Shown: in pieces, positions 1 to 6,466 of the stretch | How the letters are laid out: every line of letters starts with the position of its first letter | How positions within the stretch are numbered: the first letter of the stretch is position 1 | Source of the DNA: Elusimicrobia bacterium RIFOXYB2_FULL_48_7 | GTDB lineage: Bacteria > Elusimicrobiota > Endomicrobiia > CG1-02-37-114 > XYA2-FULL-39-19 | Length of the DNA stretch: 8,095 bases | Direction: 5' to 3' | NCBI GenBank assembly: GCA_001800495.1 | Contig: MGVM01000062.1 | Coordinates: 4,062-12,156, forward strand | Program-made: the position numbers and the translations under genes | The notes under the pieces: model-generated | What the model saw: the letters and a program-made list of their open reading frames with translations, nothing else | Told to the model about the DNA's origin: nothing | The model's database searches: none

Positions 1-533
1 TGTTCGTGAACAAGTTCATTTACGGCATCCATGTTCCGCTGACCGACGGCAAAAAAATACTGCCTTTAAGGAGCATCCGCCGCAGGGACATTGTGATCTT
101 CAAGTGCCCGGACACAGCCCTTTCGGATGAAGAAAAAGCAAAAGGTATCACTAAGGATTTTATCAAGCGGGCGATAGGCCTGCCCGGCGACACTATAGAA
201 ATAAAGGACAAGAATGTTTATGTCAACGGCGAGCTCCAGGCGGAGCCTTACAAAATCTATGAAACCAATTACACCCAGCCGAAGATAAAGATATTCAAGA
301 ACCATGCGGATTACCAGAAATCCTGGGAACAGGGTTCTTTCGCGAAGCTGAACCTTCCCATACGCGATAACTTCGGGCCGATAAAAGTGCCGGAAGGGTG
401 TTATTTCGTAATGGGCGACAACAGGGACAAGTCCTTTGATTCACGCTTCTGGGGCCCGCTTCCTTATAAACTATTAAAAGGCCAGGCGCTGGTTATTTAC
501 TGGCCGGTGACAAGGATAAGAATTATAAAATGA
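1..533 (+). CDS. lepB: Signal peptidase I, 5'-truncated by the window edge
   Basis: The gene encodes the C-terminal part of type I signal peptidase, the membrane-anchored Ser/Lys protease that removes signal peptides from exported proteins on the outer face of the cytoplasmic membrane. The first complete codon is at base 3, and the frame is open to the left edge, so a GTG at base 6 is probably not the true start. Visible family boxes are NKFIYGIHVPL, the RRRDIVIFKCP strand, the IKRAIGLPGD box with the general-base lysine, and the GDNRDKSFDSRFWGPLP box near the C-terminus. The catalytic serine box and the N-terminal membrane anchor lie upstream, outside the window. A charged insert of about 50 residues separates the lysine box from the GDNR box, as in Gram-negative-type LepB. 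The stop overlaps the hemW start in an ATGA (530-533), which suggests translational coupling. Identity is firm; only the truncation limits the call. Confidence 0.95.
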   Translation, partial: FVNKFIYGIHVPLTDGKKILPLRSIRRRDIVIFKCPDTALSDEEKAKGITKDFIKRAIGLPGDTIEIKDKNVYVNGELQAEPYKIYETNYTQPKIKIFKNHADYQKSWEQGSFAKLNLPIRDNFGPIKVPEGCYFVMGDNRDKSFDSRFWGPLPYKLLKGQALVIYWPVTRIRIIK

Positions 534-1612
534 ACCTGTACGTTCATGTACCGTTTTGCAGGAGCAAGTGCAAATACTGCGATTTCACTTCCTACCCCGG
601 CAGGGAGGAATTTATTCCCGCTTACCTGCAGGCGCTGGAAAGGGAAATCCTGTCACTATCAAATCTCAAATGTGAAATTAACACTCTATTTGTTGGCGGG
701 GGCACGCCTTCCATGCTGTCAGCCGCGCAGATAAAACAACTGCTGGGGATAATACGTGATAACTTTGACTGTTCAGGCTTGAAGGAATTTACTTTTGAAT
801 CAAATCCTGAGAGCTTGTCGAAAGACAAACTTGAGGCCCTGCTTGATTTTGACCGGAAAACTCGCCTCAGCATCGGTGTTCAGAGCTGCCTTGATGAACA
901 CCTCCAGACACTGGGCAGGATCCACAGCACCGCTGATTTCCTTGAAAAATACGCCCTGGCCCTGATGACGGGTTTTGAAAATATAAATATTGACTTGATT
1001 TACGGCATTCCGGGACAGACAGTAAAAGGCTGGCTGGTAGAATTGAAAAAAGCAGTTGAACTGAAACCGCAGCACATATCCGCCTACTGTCTCACGGTAT
1101 CACCGGAAACACAATTCGGGAGGGACGGGGTGGCTGTTAATGACGAAACAACCGCTGAAATGTACCGGGGCGCGGTGGAAATGCTTACCGGCGCCGGTTA
1201 CAGCCACTACGAAATATCTAATTTCGCGCTTCCCGGTTACGAATGCGAGCACAACAAGAACTATTGGCGCAACGGTGAATATACAGGTATTGGCTGCTCC
1301 GCGGTTTCGCACGCAAACGCCGCGCGCTGTAAAAATACTGTGTCGCTTGAAAAATACATTGAAAACGCTGGAACAGACAAAATCAAGGAAGAAACCGACC
1401 GGCCCGGCGCGGAGAGCAAGTTGAGCGAAACCATAATGCTGGGCCTGCGGATGCGCTCCGGGATGGAGCTCACGCCGGAAATACACAGCAAATACGCAGG
1501 TGTAATTGACGGGTTTGTTAAAGACGGCTATATGGGTGTGGCAGGCGGACGTTTTTTCATCACGCCAAAAGGTTTTTTTGTCTCAAACAGGATATTAACA
1601 GAGTTTTTCTAA
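530..1612 (+). CDS. hemW: HemW-type radical SAM protein (heme chaperone / HemN-like)
   Basis: This 360-residue protein is a radical SAM enzyme of the HemN/HemW family. The cluster motif C10-x3-C14-x2-C17 is followed by D18-F19. True oxygen-independent coproporphyrinogen oxidase (HemN) has a further cysteine (CxC) there, so the form here is the HemW type, proposed to bind heme and deliver it to target proteins. Other family landmarks are GGGTPS (56-61), FESNPE (89-94), SIGVQS (114-119), NIDLIYGIPGQT (153-164) and HNKNYW (241-246), followed by a HemN-type C-terminal domain. Length is near the usual 370-400 residues. The ATG at 530 overlaps the lepB stop. No export signal is visible, so it should be cytosolic. 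A short AAATCTCAAAT-type sequence encodes SNLK at residues 44-47, in the variable loop before GGGTPS. Databases often mislabel such genes as hemN. Confidence 0.93.
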   Translation: MNLYVHVPFCRSKCKYCDFTSYPGREEFIPAYLQALEREILSLSNLKCEINTLFVGGGTPSMLSAAQIKQLLGIIRDNFDCSGLKEFTFESNPESLSKDKLEALLDFDRKTRLSIGVQSCLDEHLQTLGRIHSTADFLEKYALALMTGFENINIDLIYGIPGQTVKGWLVELKKAVELKPQHISAYCLTVSPETQFGRDGVAVNDETTAEMYRGAVEMLTGAGYSHYEISNFALPGYECEHNKNYWRNGEYTGIGCSAVSHANAARCKNTVSLEKYIENAGTDKIKEETDRPGAESKLSETIMLGLRMRSGMELTPEIHSKYAGVIDGFVKDGYMGVAGGRFFITPKGFFVSNRILTEFF

Positions 1613-1632
1613 ATGGAGAATATACCCCAATT

Positions 1633-2328
1633 ATGAAACTATCCATTATTGTCCCGGTTTACAACGAAAAAAACACTGTTGAGGAAATACTCGGGAAACT
1701 CAGTGCACTGGCCATAGACAAGGAAATCATAGTCGTTGACGACGGCTCAACGGACGGCACCAGGGAGATAATCTCAAATCTCAAATTACAGATTTCCCAA
1801 CCTCATACCGGACTTAAAGTCATCTTTCACGAAAAAAACCTGGGCAAGGGCGGCGCCATCCAGACCGGCCTGAAAAATTCCGCCGGCGATGTTATCTGCA
1901 TACAGGATGCCGACCTTGAATACGACTGCAACGAGATACCCCGGCTGTTCGCAAGGTTTGCCGACGCATCAATAAGCGCTGTTTACGGGTCACGGTTCCT
2001 GAAGCCCAACCCCAACATCTATAGAATATTCCTTATGGGCAACAAGTTCCTTACATTCCTCACGAACCTGCTCTACGGGACCAGTTACACCGACACCTAT
2101 ACCTGCTACAAGCTCATAAAAAAGGATGTTTTTGAAAAACTCAAAATCAAAAGCTTTCGCTATGAGATGGAAGCGGAAATAAGCATAAAACTCCACAAGC
2201 TGGGCTGCAAGGTTGTGGAAGAACCCATAAGCTACCATCCGCGCCGGCTTGAAGAAGGCAAGAAGATCGGGTTGAAGGACGCCTTCAAGGGCGTCTGGAC
2301 GATAATTAAGTATAAATTCATTAATTGA
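1633..2328 (+). CDS. Family 2 glycosyltransferase, DPM/DPG-synthase-like, soluble
   Basis: This 231-residue GT-A fold glycosyltransferase probably moves a sugar from a nucleotide donor to polyprenyl phosphate at the inner face of the membrane. It opens with SIIVPVYNE (4-12), then EIIVVDDGSTDGT (31-43, nucleotide binding), GKGGAIQTG (71-79), the metal-binding D92-A-D94, YGSRF (118-122) and TDTYTCYKLI (153-162). That order matches dolichol-phosphate mannose or glucose synthase-like enzymes. No membrane segment is visible. A GGAGAA sequence (1615-1620) lies 12 bases before the ATG, a somewhat long spacing. The gene follows hemW by 20 bases and precedes a second GT2 gene, which suggests a shared glycan pathway. 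Residues 46-58 (IISNLKLQISQPH) fill a variable loop and contain a repeat-derived sequence also found in hemW. Sugar and acceptor cannot be deduced from sequence alone. Confidence 0.9.
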   Translation: MKLSIIVPVYNEKNTVEEILGKLSALAIDKEIIVVDDGSTDGTREIISNLKLQISQPHTGLKVIFHEKNLGKGGAIQTGLKNSAGDVICIQDADLEYDCNEIPRLFARFADASISAVYGSRFLKPNPNIYRIFLMGNKFLTFLTNLLYGTSYTDTYTCYKLIKKDVFEKLKIKSFRYEMEAEISIKLHKLGCKVVEEPISYHPRRLEEGKKIGLKDAFKGVWTIIKYKFIN

Positions 2329-2331
2329 ATT

Positions 2332-2383
2332 GTAGCCGCAACCCTGAAAGAGGTTGCGCAGGCCCCTGCGGGCCTGCGGCTAC
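2332..2383 (+). repeat. GTAG-flanked REP-like palindrome, three-way-junction fold
   Basis: Nearly the whole gap between two glycosyltransferase genes can pair with itself. A 7-base outer stem joins GTAGCCG (2332-2338) to CGGCTAC (2377-2383). It encloses a hairpin CAACC (2339-2343)/GGTTG (2352-2356) and a hairpin CAGGCCC (2359-2365)/GGGCCTG (2370-2376) with a CTGC loop. The latter can extend to 9 pairs (2357-2365/2370-2378) at the cost of the outer stem. Ends reading GTAG and CTAC resemble REP elements, which are recognised by REP-associated Y1 (RAYT) transposases. No such transposase is in the window. No T-run follows, so it is not a good intrinsic terminator, though it could stabilise or attenuate mRNA between the genes. 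Confidence 0.8.
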
Positions 2384-2387
2384 TCAA

Positions 2388-2393
2388 AGAGGT
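2388..2393 (+). promoter_or_regulatory. Ribosome binding site AGAGGT that sets the start at 2400
   Basis: AGAGGT lies 6 bases before the ATG at 2400. The frame is open back to a TTG at 2325, but that start would translate the palindromic repeat and add 25 residues unlike any glycosyltransferase. The ATG at 2400 directly begins the conserved GT2 strand, so it is preferred. Confidence 0.75.
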
Positions 2394-2399
2394 AATAAA

Positions 2400-3563
2400 A
2401 TGCCAATAGAAATTTCAGTTGTCCTGCCGTGCCTTAACGAGGAACAAACCATCGGGCCCTGCATTGAAAAGTGCAAAAAGGGTTTCCTGGAATCCGGCGT
2501 CGAGGGTGAAGTCATTGTGGTTGACAACGGTTCCACCGACAAATCGGCTGAAATAGCGAATTCGCTTGGAGCCAGGGTCGTAAAAGAGGAAGAAAAGGGC
2601 TATGGCAGCGCTTTAAGGCGCGGCATCAGCGAAGCGCATGGGCAATACATTGTGATGGGCGACGCTGACGATACTTACGACTTCCGTGAAATACCTAAAT
2701 TCGTGAATTTGCTAAGGCAGGGCTGCGGCCTCGTGATGGGTTCCAGGTTCAAGGGCGAAATTTTGCCCGGCGCTATGACCTGGACGCACCGCTACATCGG
2801 CAACCCGATCCTTTCCGGCATGCTCCGCCTTTTCTTCGGCGGCAATGTGAGCGATTCCCATTGCGGCCTCAGGGCTTTTACCCGCGCCGCTTACAACAAG
2901 ATGGGCCTTCATACCACCGGCATGGAGTTTGCCAGCGAAATGGTGATCCACGCGATGAAGAAAAAAATAAAGATCGGCGAAGTCACAATAAAATACTATC
3001 CCCGCAAAGGTGAGACCAAGCTCTCATCCCTGCGCGATGCCTGGAGGCACACCCGGTTTATGCTGATTTACAGCCCAAACTATTTATTCCTGACACCGGG
3101 CGCAATAATGTTTCTCGGCGGGCTCCTGCTGTGCCTGCGTTTCCTTTACGGGCCCATATATTTCGCAGGGAGAAACTGGGACATCCACGTGATGGTGTTC
3201 TCAAGCATGGTCACCCTGCTTGGCTGGCAGATTTTCACTACCGGCCTGACCGCCAAGATTTACGCGCACCAGATAGGGCTGGAAGAAAGCTACTTCACGA
3301 AATGGGTGCTTTCGATTTTCACCCTTGAAAGAGCAATATCCATAGGTTTTGGATTTCTGCTGGTAGGCCTGGGCATTTGCGCTTATATTCTTATTGCCTG
3401 GGTGAAAGGCGGTTTTGGTTTCGGGATAAACGCGGTCAGCCCGCAGGCGTATGAATGGGCGCAGTTAAAAACCGCGCTTATGGCACTTATTTTCATAGTC
3501 CTCGGTATCCAGACGGTTTTCTCGGCGTTTTTAACCAGTATGCTCCAGATAAAATACAAATAA
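2400..3563 (+). CDS. Membrane-anchored family 2 glycosyltransferase (four C-terminal TM segments)
   Basis: This 387-residue protein has an N-terminal GT-A domain (about 1-220) and a hydrophobic C-terminal region. Catalytic landmarks are SVVLPCLNE (6-14), VIVVDNGSTDKS (38-49), GYGSALRRG (67-75), the acidic metal site D88-A-D-D91, MGSRFKG (113-119) and DSHCGLRAF (152-160). Probable membrane segments lie near residues 228-254, 262-286, 312-336 and 358-382. The domain order matches polyprenyl-phosphate glycosyltransferases that keep the catalytic domain in the cytosol and anchor it by a helical bundle. It likely makes a lipid-linked sugar or adds a sugar to a lipid. It sits between a soluble GT2 gene and an HpnJ-like radical SAM gene that starts 2 bases after its stop, so co-transcription is very likely. 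It does not look like HpnI, the GT usually paired with HpnJ. Donor and acceptor are unknown. Confidence 0.9.
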   Translation: MPIEISVVLPCLNEEQTIGPCIEKCKKGFLESGVEGEVIVVDNGSTDKSAEIANSLGARVVKEEEKGYGSALRRGISEAHGQYIVMGDADDTYDFREIPKFVNLLRQGCGLVMGSRFKGEILPGAMTWTHRYIGNPILSGMLRLFFGGNVSDSHCGLRAFTRAAYNKMGLHTTGMEFASEMVIHAMKKKIKIGEVTIKYYPRKGETKLSSLRDAWRHTRFMLIYSPNYLFLTPGAIMFLGGLLLCLRFLYGPIYFAGRNWDIHVMVFSSMVTLLGWQIFTTGLTAKIYAHQIGLEESYFTKWVLSIFTLERAISIGFGFLLVGLGICAYILIAWVKGGFGFGINAVSPQAYEWAQLKTALMALIFIVLGIQTVFSAFLTSMLQIKYK

Positions 3564-3565
3564 CC

Positions 3566-5002
3566 ATGAAAATATTGGTAGTAAATGAACCTTTTGTCCC
3601 GGGATTTTGCCGCACCCAGCGCTGGGCTGCCAGGACCCGCGGCCGGGTCTTGCGCGCGCCCGACTGGCTTGCTTATGCAACAGCCGTGCTTGAAAAAGAC
3701 AGCCACGAAGTGAAATTGTACGATTTTCCCGCGATGGACTGGGAAAAAGACAAGCTCGCTGAAATAACCCGTCAGGAAAAGTTCGATTTTGCCGTTCTTG
3801 ATTCCACCACACCTTCCATTTTTTCCGATATTGAATGCGCGAAAATAATAAAAGAAAACTGCGGCGCCAAAATCATAATGGTGGGCCCGCACGTGTCGGC
3901 ATTGCCTGAAGAAACCCTTACAGAATCAAAAGGCATGGTGGATGTTGCCGCGATAGGCGAGTATGATTACACCGTCCGCGACATAGTCAACAGCTACCCG
4001 AACCTGGAGGGGGTCCCGGGCATTGCCTATTATAAGGAAGGCAAACCGGTGCGAACCACACCCCGCCCCCTTATAGCCAACCTGGACGACCTCCCATTCC
4101 CTGCCTGGCACCACCTGGACCTGATGAAATACTTTGATGGCGGCAAGATGTACCCTTATATAGATATGATTTCTGGCCGCGGCTGCCCGAACGCCTGTAT
4201 TTTCTGCCTTTGGCCGCAGACCATGCACGGGTTCAAGTACAGGTTCCGCTCACCTAAGAACGTGGTGGACGAAATTGAGAATGACATAAAACTTTGCCCG
4301 CAGGTATTAAATGGCGGTGAATTTTTCTTTGAAGATGACACTTTCACGGTAAACAAGGCTCGCGCCATCGAGATCTGCGAAGAAATAATGCGCAGAAATT
4401 TGAAAATCACCTTCTCGGTCAACGCCCGCGCCGATACTGCCGATGCGGAGATGTTCAAAATAATGAAAAAAGCCGGCTGCCGCCTGCTGTTGGTAGGTTT
4501 CGAATCCGGCGTGCAGGAACTGTTGGATAAAATGCACAAGAACACCACAATCGAACAAGCCCGCAATTTTATGAAGCTTGCCAAGGAAGCAAAACTCCAG
4601 GTACATGGGTGTTTCGTTATCGGCTTGCCGGGGGAAACAACAGAAACGGCAAATAAAACCGTTGAATTCGGTTTGAACCTCGGATTAGATACCATTCAAT
4701 TTTCCGGCGCTGTGCCTTTTCCCGGTACCAGGTATTTCAAGATGTGTGAAACAGAAGGGTGGTTAAAATCAAAGCTCTGGTCCGACTGGCTTGGGCAGGA
4801 AGGTGAGCAGGCTGGGGTGGTGGAATACCCGGGTATGTCCAGGGAGCAGATAGATAAACTTGTTGATTCCGGCCTGAAGAGATTCTATTTCAGGCCTTCG
4901 TATATGATAAAGTTCCTGCTGAATACCACGAACAAAGCGGACCTTTACCGCAAGTTCCGCGGCGCCAAGAACTTTATCTCGTACTTATTGGGTGGGAAAT
5001 AA
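3566..5002 (+). CDS. B12-binding-domain radical SAM protein, HpnJ-like
   Basis: The protein has 478 residues. Residues 1 to about 145 form a cobalamin-binding-like Rossmann domain (MKILVVNEPF; IIMVGPHVSALPEETL at 103-118) without an obvious DxHxxG cobalamin-ligand motif. The radical SAM core carries C207-x3-C211-x2-C214 within GRGCPNACIFCLWPQT, then EFFFEDDTFT (252-261), FSVNARAD (283-290), RLLLVGFESG (306-315), HGCFVIGLPGET (347-358) and PFPGTRYFK (384-392). The CLWPQT and FFF(E/D)DDTFT stretches resemble HpnJ, which forms the cyclitol ether of bacteriohopanepolyols; this comparison is from memory. The start at 3566 is 2 bases after the preceding stop and begins the first strand of the domain. 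An upstream in-frame start at 3455 would lie inside the GT gene and is unlikely. No other hopanoid gene is visible, so the substrate may be another lipid or lipid-linked sugar. Confidence 0.88.
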   Translation: MKILVVNEPFVPGFCRTQRWAARTRGRVLRAPDWLAYATAVLEKDSHEVKLYDFPAMDWEKDKLAEITRQEKFDFAVLDSTTPSIFSDIECAKIIKENCGAKIIMVGPHVSALPEETLTESKGMVDVAAIGEYDYTVRDIVNSYPNLEGVPGIAYYKEGKPVRTTPRPLIANLDDLPFPAWHHLDLMKYFDGGKMYPYIDMISGRGCPNACIFCLWPQTMHGFKYRFRSPKNVVDEIENDIKLCPQVLNGGEFFFEDDTFTVNKARAIEICEEIMRRNLKITFSVNARADTADAEMFKIMKKAGCRLLLVGFESGVQELLDKMHKNTTIEQARNFMKLAKEAKLQVHGCFVIGLPGETTETANKTVEFGLNLGLDTIQFSGAVPFPGTRYFKMCETEGWLKSKLWSDWLGQEGEQAGVVEYPGMSREQIDKLVDSGLKRFYFRPSYMIKFLLNTTNKADLYRKFRGAKNFISYLLGGK

Positions 5003-5043
5003 CAGGCCCGATAGGGGTTCTGGTTAATATTTGTATATACTGT

Positions 5044-5077
5044 CATTGCGGGCCCAGCTTGGCGGGGCGTGGCAATC
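5044..5077. repeat. Dispersed palindromic element of the CATTGC…GCAATC type
   Basis: ATTGC (5045-5049) pairs with GCAAT (5072-5076), and inside it GCCC (5052-5055) can pair with GGGC (5065-5068). Sequences of the pattern TCATTGCGAG…GTGGCAATC are familiar dispersed repeats in many bacterial genomes; this recognition is from memory. Only one copy is present in the window, so the repeat status rests on that resemblance. Confidence 0.55.
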
Positions 5078-5086
5078 CTGTTTTTC

Positions 5087-5126
5087 GTAGTTGCCGATTT
5101 ATCGGCTTCGTGTTTCTGGTAGAAAC
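5087..5126. repeat. Two small hairpins beside GTAG tetranucleotides
   Basis: GCCGA (5093-5097) pairs with TCGGC (5102-5106) around a TTTA loop and lies 2 bases after GTAG (5087-5090). A second hairpin pairs GTTTC (5112-5116) with GAAAC (5122-5126), with GTAG (5119-5122) at its loop edge. They may be decayed REP-like remnants. Function is unknown. Confidence 0.4.
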
Positions 5127-5232
5127 CTTGAGAATTTCTTAAATTAGGGAAATTGTAGAAAGTGTTGAGCCTGGTTTTTGTTAGTATTTTATTTTTATAA
5201 CCGTAAGAGAACTATATAAAAAGAACAGTTTT

Positions 5233-5243
5233 GAGGGGTAAGG
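5233..5243 (+). promoter_or_regulatory. Ribosome binding site for the DUF1016 gene
   Basis: GAGGGG (5233-5238) lies 7 bases before the ATG at 5246, with AAGG (5240-5243) even closer. A TTG at 5231 is in frame but overlaps this site, so the ATG at 5246 is the better start. Confidence 0.6.
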
Positions 5244-5245
5244 TA

Positions 5246-6343
5246 ATGAAAAATGATAAAGAACTAATCCATTTAAGAACAACCAATTCCAACAAAACAG
5301 GCTATGGGCGTTTGCTCACAGATGTATCAGGTATTATAATACAGGGACGAAATACAGCGCTAAGGCAAATAGACACAACTCAAGTGATAACATATTGGCT
5401 TGTAGGCAGACGAATCGTAGAGTTTTATCAAAAAGGCAAGCTTAGGGCAGAATACGGTGAACAAGTATTGATTAGGTTATCAAGCGATTTGTTGAGCCGT
5501 TTTGGCAAAGGATTTTCTGTTGATAATCTTGAAAATATGAGGCATCTTTATATGGAGTTTCCCAAAGTGTTTAAGATTTCCGAGACACTGTCTCGGAAAT
5601 CATCAGTACCTTATAGTGGTTTAAAATCCGAGACATCGTCACGGATTTTATCCTGGTCACACTACTGTGAATTAATGAAAGAAGATAATCTTAATGCCCG
5701 GGCATTTTATGAGATTGAATCTGCACAAAATGGTTGGTCAATGCGGGAATTACGGCGGCAGATGGATTCTTTATTGTACGAACGGCTTTGTTTGAGTAAA
5801 GACAAGAAGAAAGTCAAGGAACTTTCACGCAAAGGGCAAATTATTGAGAAGCCAGAAGATGTTGTTAAAAATCCATATATTCTGGAATTCCTTGGGCTTA
5901 AAGAAGAAACATCCTATACAGAAACTCAGCTTGAACAGGCAGTGATTGACAATCTACAGCATTTCCTGCTTGAGTTGGGCAAAGGTTTCACTTTTGTTGC
6001 CCGCCAGAAACGTATTACCATAATAAACAGGCATTACTTTATAGACCTTGTGTTATATAACAGGTTTCTGAAGTGTTTTGTGCTTGTAGACTTTAAACGC
6101 GGAGAGCTAACCCACGCGGATGCCGGGCAGATGAATTTTTACCTGAATTATTTCCGCGAGAACGAAACTGCCGAAGGTGAAAATCCTCCTGTGGGTATTA
6201 TTCTAACTTCAAAAAAGAATGTAGTCTATTCCAAATATGTGCTTGGTAATTTGAATAATAAAATATTTGCGTCAAAATATAAACTGGCGTTGCCGACAGA
6301 AAAAGAACTTGACAGAAAACTCCGTATTGAAGAAAGACGATAA
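5246..6343 (+). CDS. YhcG/DUF1016-family PD-(D/E)XK nuclease
   Basis: This 365-residue protein has the two-part layout of the YhcG/DUF1016 family. The N-terminal helical domain covers about 20-110 (ITYWLVGRRIVEF, EYGEQVLIRLSSDL, FSVDNLENMR). LSWSHYCEL (135-143) and RELRRQMDSLLYERL (167-181) follow, then a PD-(D/E)XK nuclease-like domain. Candidate catalytic residues are E243, D267 in FIDLVLYNR, and D282-x-K284 in LVDFKRGELTH, with Q295 in AGQMNFY. Such proteins are predicted nucleases of unsettled role, often found in accessory or defence regions. Between the two domains, residues 110-135 are encoded by two tandem DNA palindromes, listed separately. The gene is isolated between two repeat-rich gaps and is visibly richer in A+T than the upstream glycan genes, which fits horizontal acquisition. 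The frame is intact and all expected blocks are present, so it is probably functional. Confidence 0.9.
   Translation: MKNDKELIHLRTTNSNKTGYGRLLTDVSGIIIQGRNTALRQIDTTQVITYWLVGRRIVEFYQKGKLRAEYGEQVLIRLSSDLLSRFGKGFSVDNLENMRHLYMEFPKVFKISETLSRKSSVPYSGLKSETSSRILSWSHYCELMKEDNLNARAFYEIESAQNGWSMRELRRQMDSLLYERLCLSKDKKKVKELSRKGQIIEKPEDVVKNPYILEFLGLKEETSYTETQLEQAVIDNLQHFLLELGKGFTFVARQKRITIINRHYFIDLVLYNRFLKCFVLVDFKRGELTHADAGQMNFYLNYFRENETAEGENPPVGIILTSKKNVVYSKYVLGNLNNKIFASKYKLALPTEKELDRKLRIEERR
5575..5650 (+). repeat. Two tandem in-frame palindromes inside the DUF1016 gene
   Basis: Unit 1 is a perfect palindrome with 13-base arms, GATTTCCGAGACA (5575-5587) and TGTCTCGGAAATC (5589-5601), around one central C. 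Unit 2 has 13-base arms 5622-5634 and 5638-5650 around ATC, with one mismatch (A5631/A5641). The units are offset by exactly 48 bases, or 16 codons, so both are read in the same frame, giving ISETLSRKSS and KSETSSRILS. Arm pairs 5575-5601, 5577-5599 and 5578-5598 of unit 1 are replaced by other complementary pairs in unit 2. Confidence 0.9.
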
Positions 6344-6355
6344 GTAATTTTAGAG

Positions 6356-6452
6356 GACGTTGTATTAAAACATAAACAAGCTATTAAAATAGCAATAAAA
6401 TAAATAAAGACTATTATCGGAACTCTTTATGGTTCCATAGTACAACGTTTTT
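6356..6452 (+). repeat. A+T-rich multi-hairpin element, possible weak terminator of the nuclease gene
   Basis: ACGTTGTA (6357-6364) pairs with TACAACGT (6441-6448). This encloses a hairpin GCTAT (6380-6384)/ATAGC (6389-6393) and a hairpin GGAAC (6419-6423)/GTTCC (6432-6436), which can extend through CTAT (6411-6414)/ATAG (6437-6440). Five T bases (6448-6452) end the element, so it could act as a weak rho-independent terminator 13 bases after the stop. The stems are A+T-rich and the loops long, so the terminator role is uncertain. Confidence 0.5.
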
Positions 6453-6466
6453 GTAGAAAATATTCA

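Larger units (their letters stand above)
5003..5245. other. Repeat-rich intergenic region, A+T-rich toward its right end
   Basis: No convincing coding sequence is present. The left half holds a CATTGC…GCAATC palindromic element and further small hairpins, listed separately. A weak inverted repeat AATTTC (5133-5138)/GAAATT (5149-5154) follows. The right part (about 5175-5225) is very A+T-rich and contains TATAAA (5215-5220), which could be a -10 box for the nuclease gene, but no good -35 box is spaced to it. No clear intrinsic terminator for the radical SAM gene was found. Confidence 0.6.

Noticed and set aside
2332..2383. Intrinsic terminator or tRNA-like cloverleaf between the glycosyltransferase genes.
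   Set aside because: There is no T-run, and the fold has two inner arms without a CCA end, anticodon loop or conserved tRNA bases.
2325..2399. TTG start giving a 25-residue N-terminal extension of the second glycosyltransferase.
   Set aside because: It would translate the palindromic repeat, and the ATG at 2400 has its own ribosome site.
3455..3565. Upstream in-frame ATG for the radical SAM gene.
   Set aside because: It lies more than 100 bases inside the preceding gene, and the domain begins exactly at the ATG at 3566.
3383..3892. Minus-strand open frame of 169 codons across the glycosyltransferase/radical SAM junction.
   Set aside because: It is antisense to two well-supported genes, and the translation is low in recognisable motifs.
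4156..4695. Long open frame of 179 codons on the minus strand.
   Set aside because: It lies wholly inside the radical SAM gene, opposite its conserved motifs, and its translation resembles no family.
5003..5030. Possible terminator after the radical SAM gene.
   Set aside because: Only a short CCC/GGG pairing is visible and no T-run follows.
5175..5225. Possible promoter for the nuclease gene in A+T-rich DNA (TATAAA at 5215, TTGTTA at 5178).
   Set aside because: No -35/-10 pair has a spacing near 17 bases; matches are expected by chance in such DNA.
5153..6459. TTGTAGAAA shared by the two gaps flanking the nuclease gene (5153-5161 and 6451-6459), possible attachment-site repeat.
   Set aside because: Only nine A+T-rich bases match, the surroundings do not, and no integrase is present.
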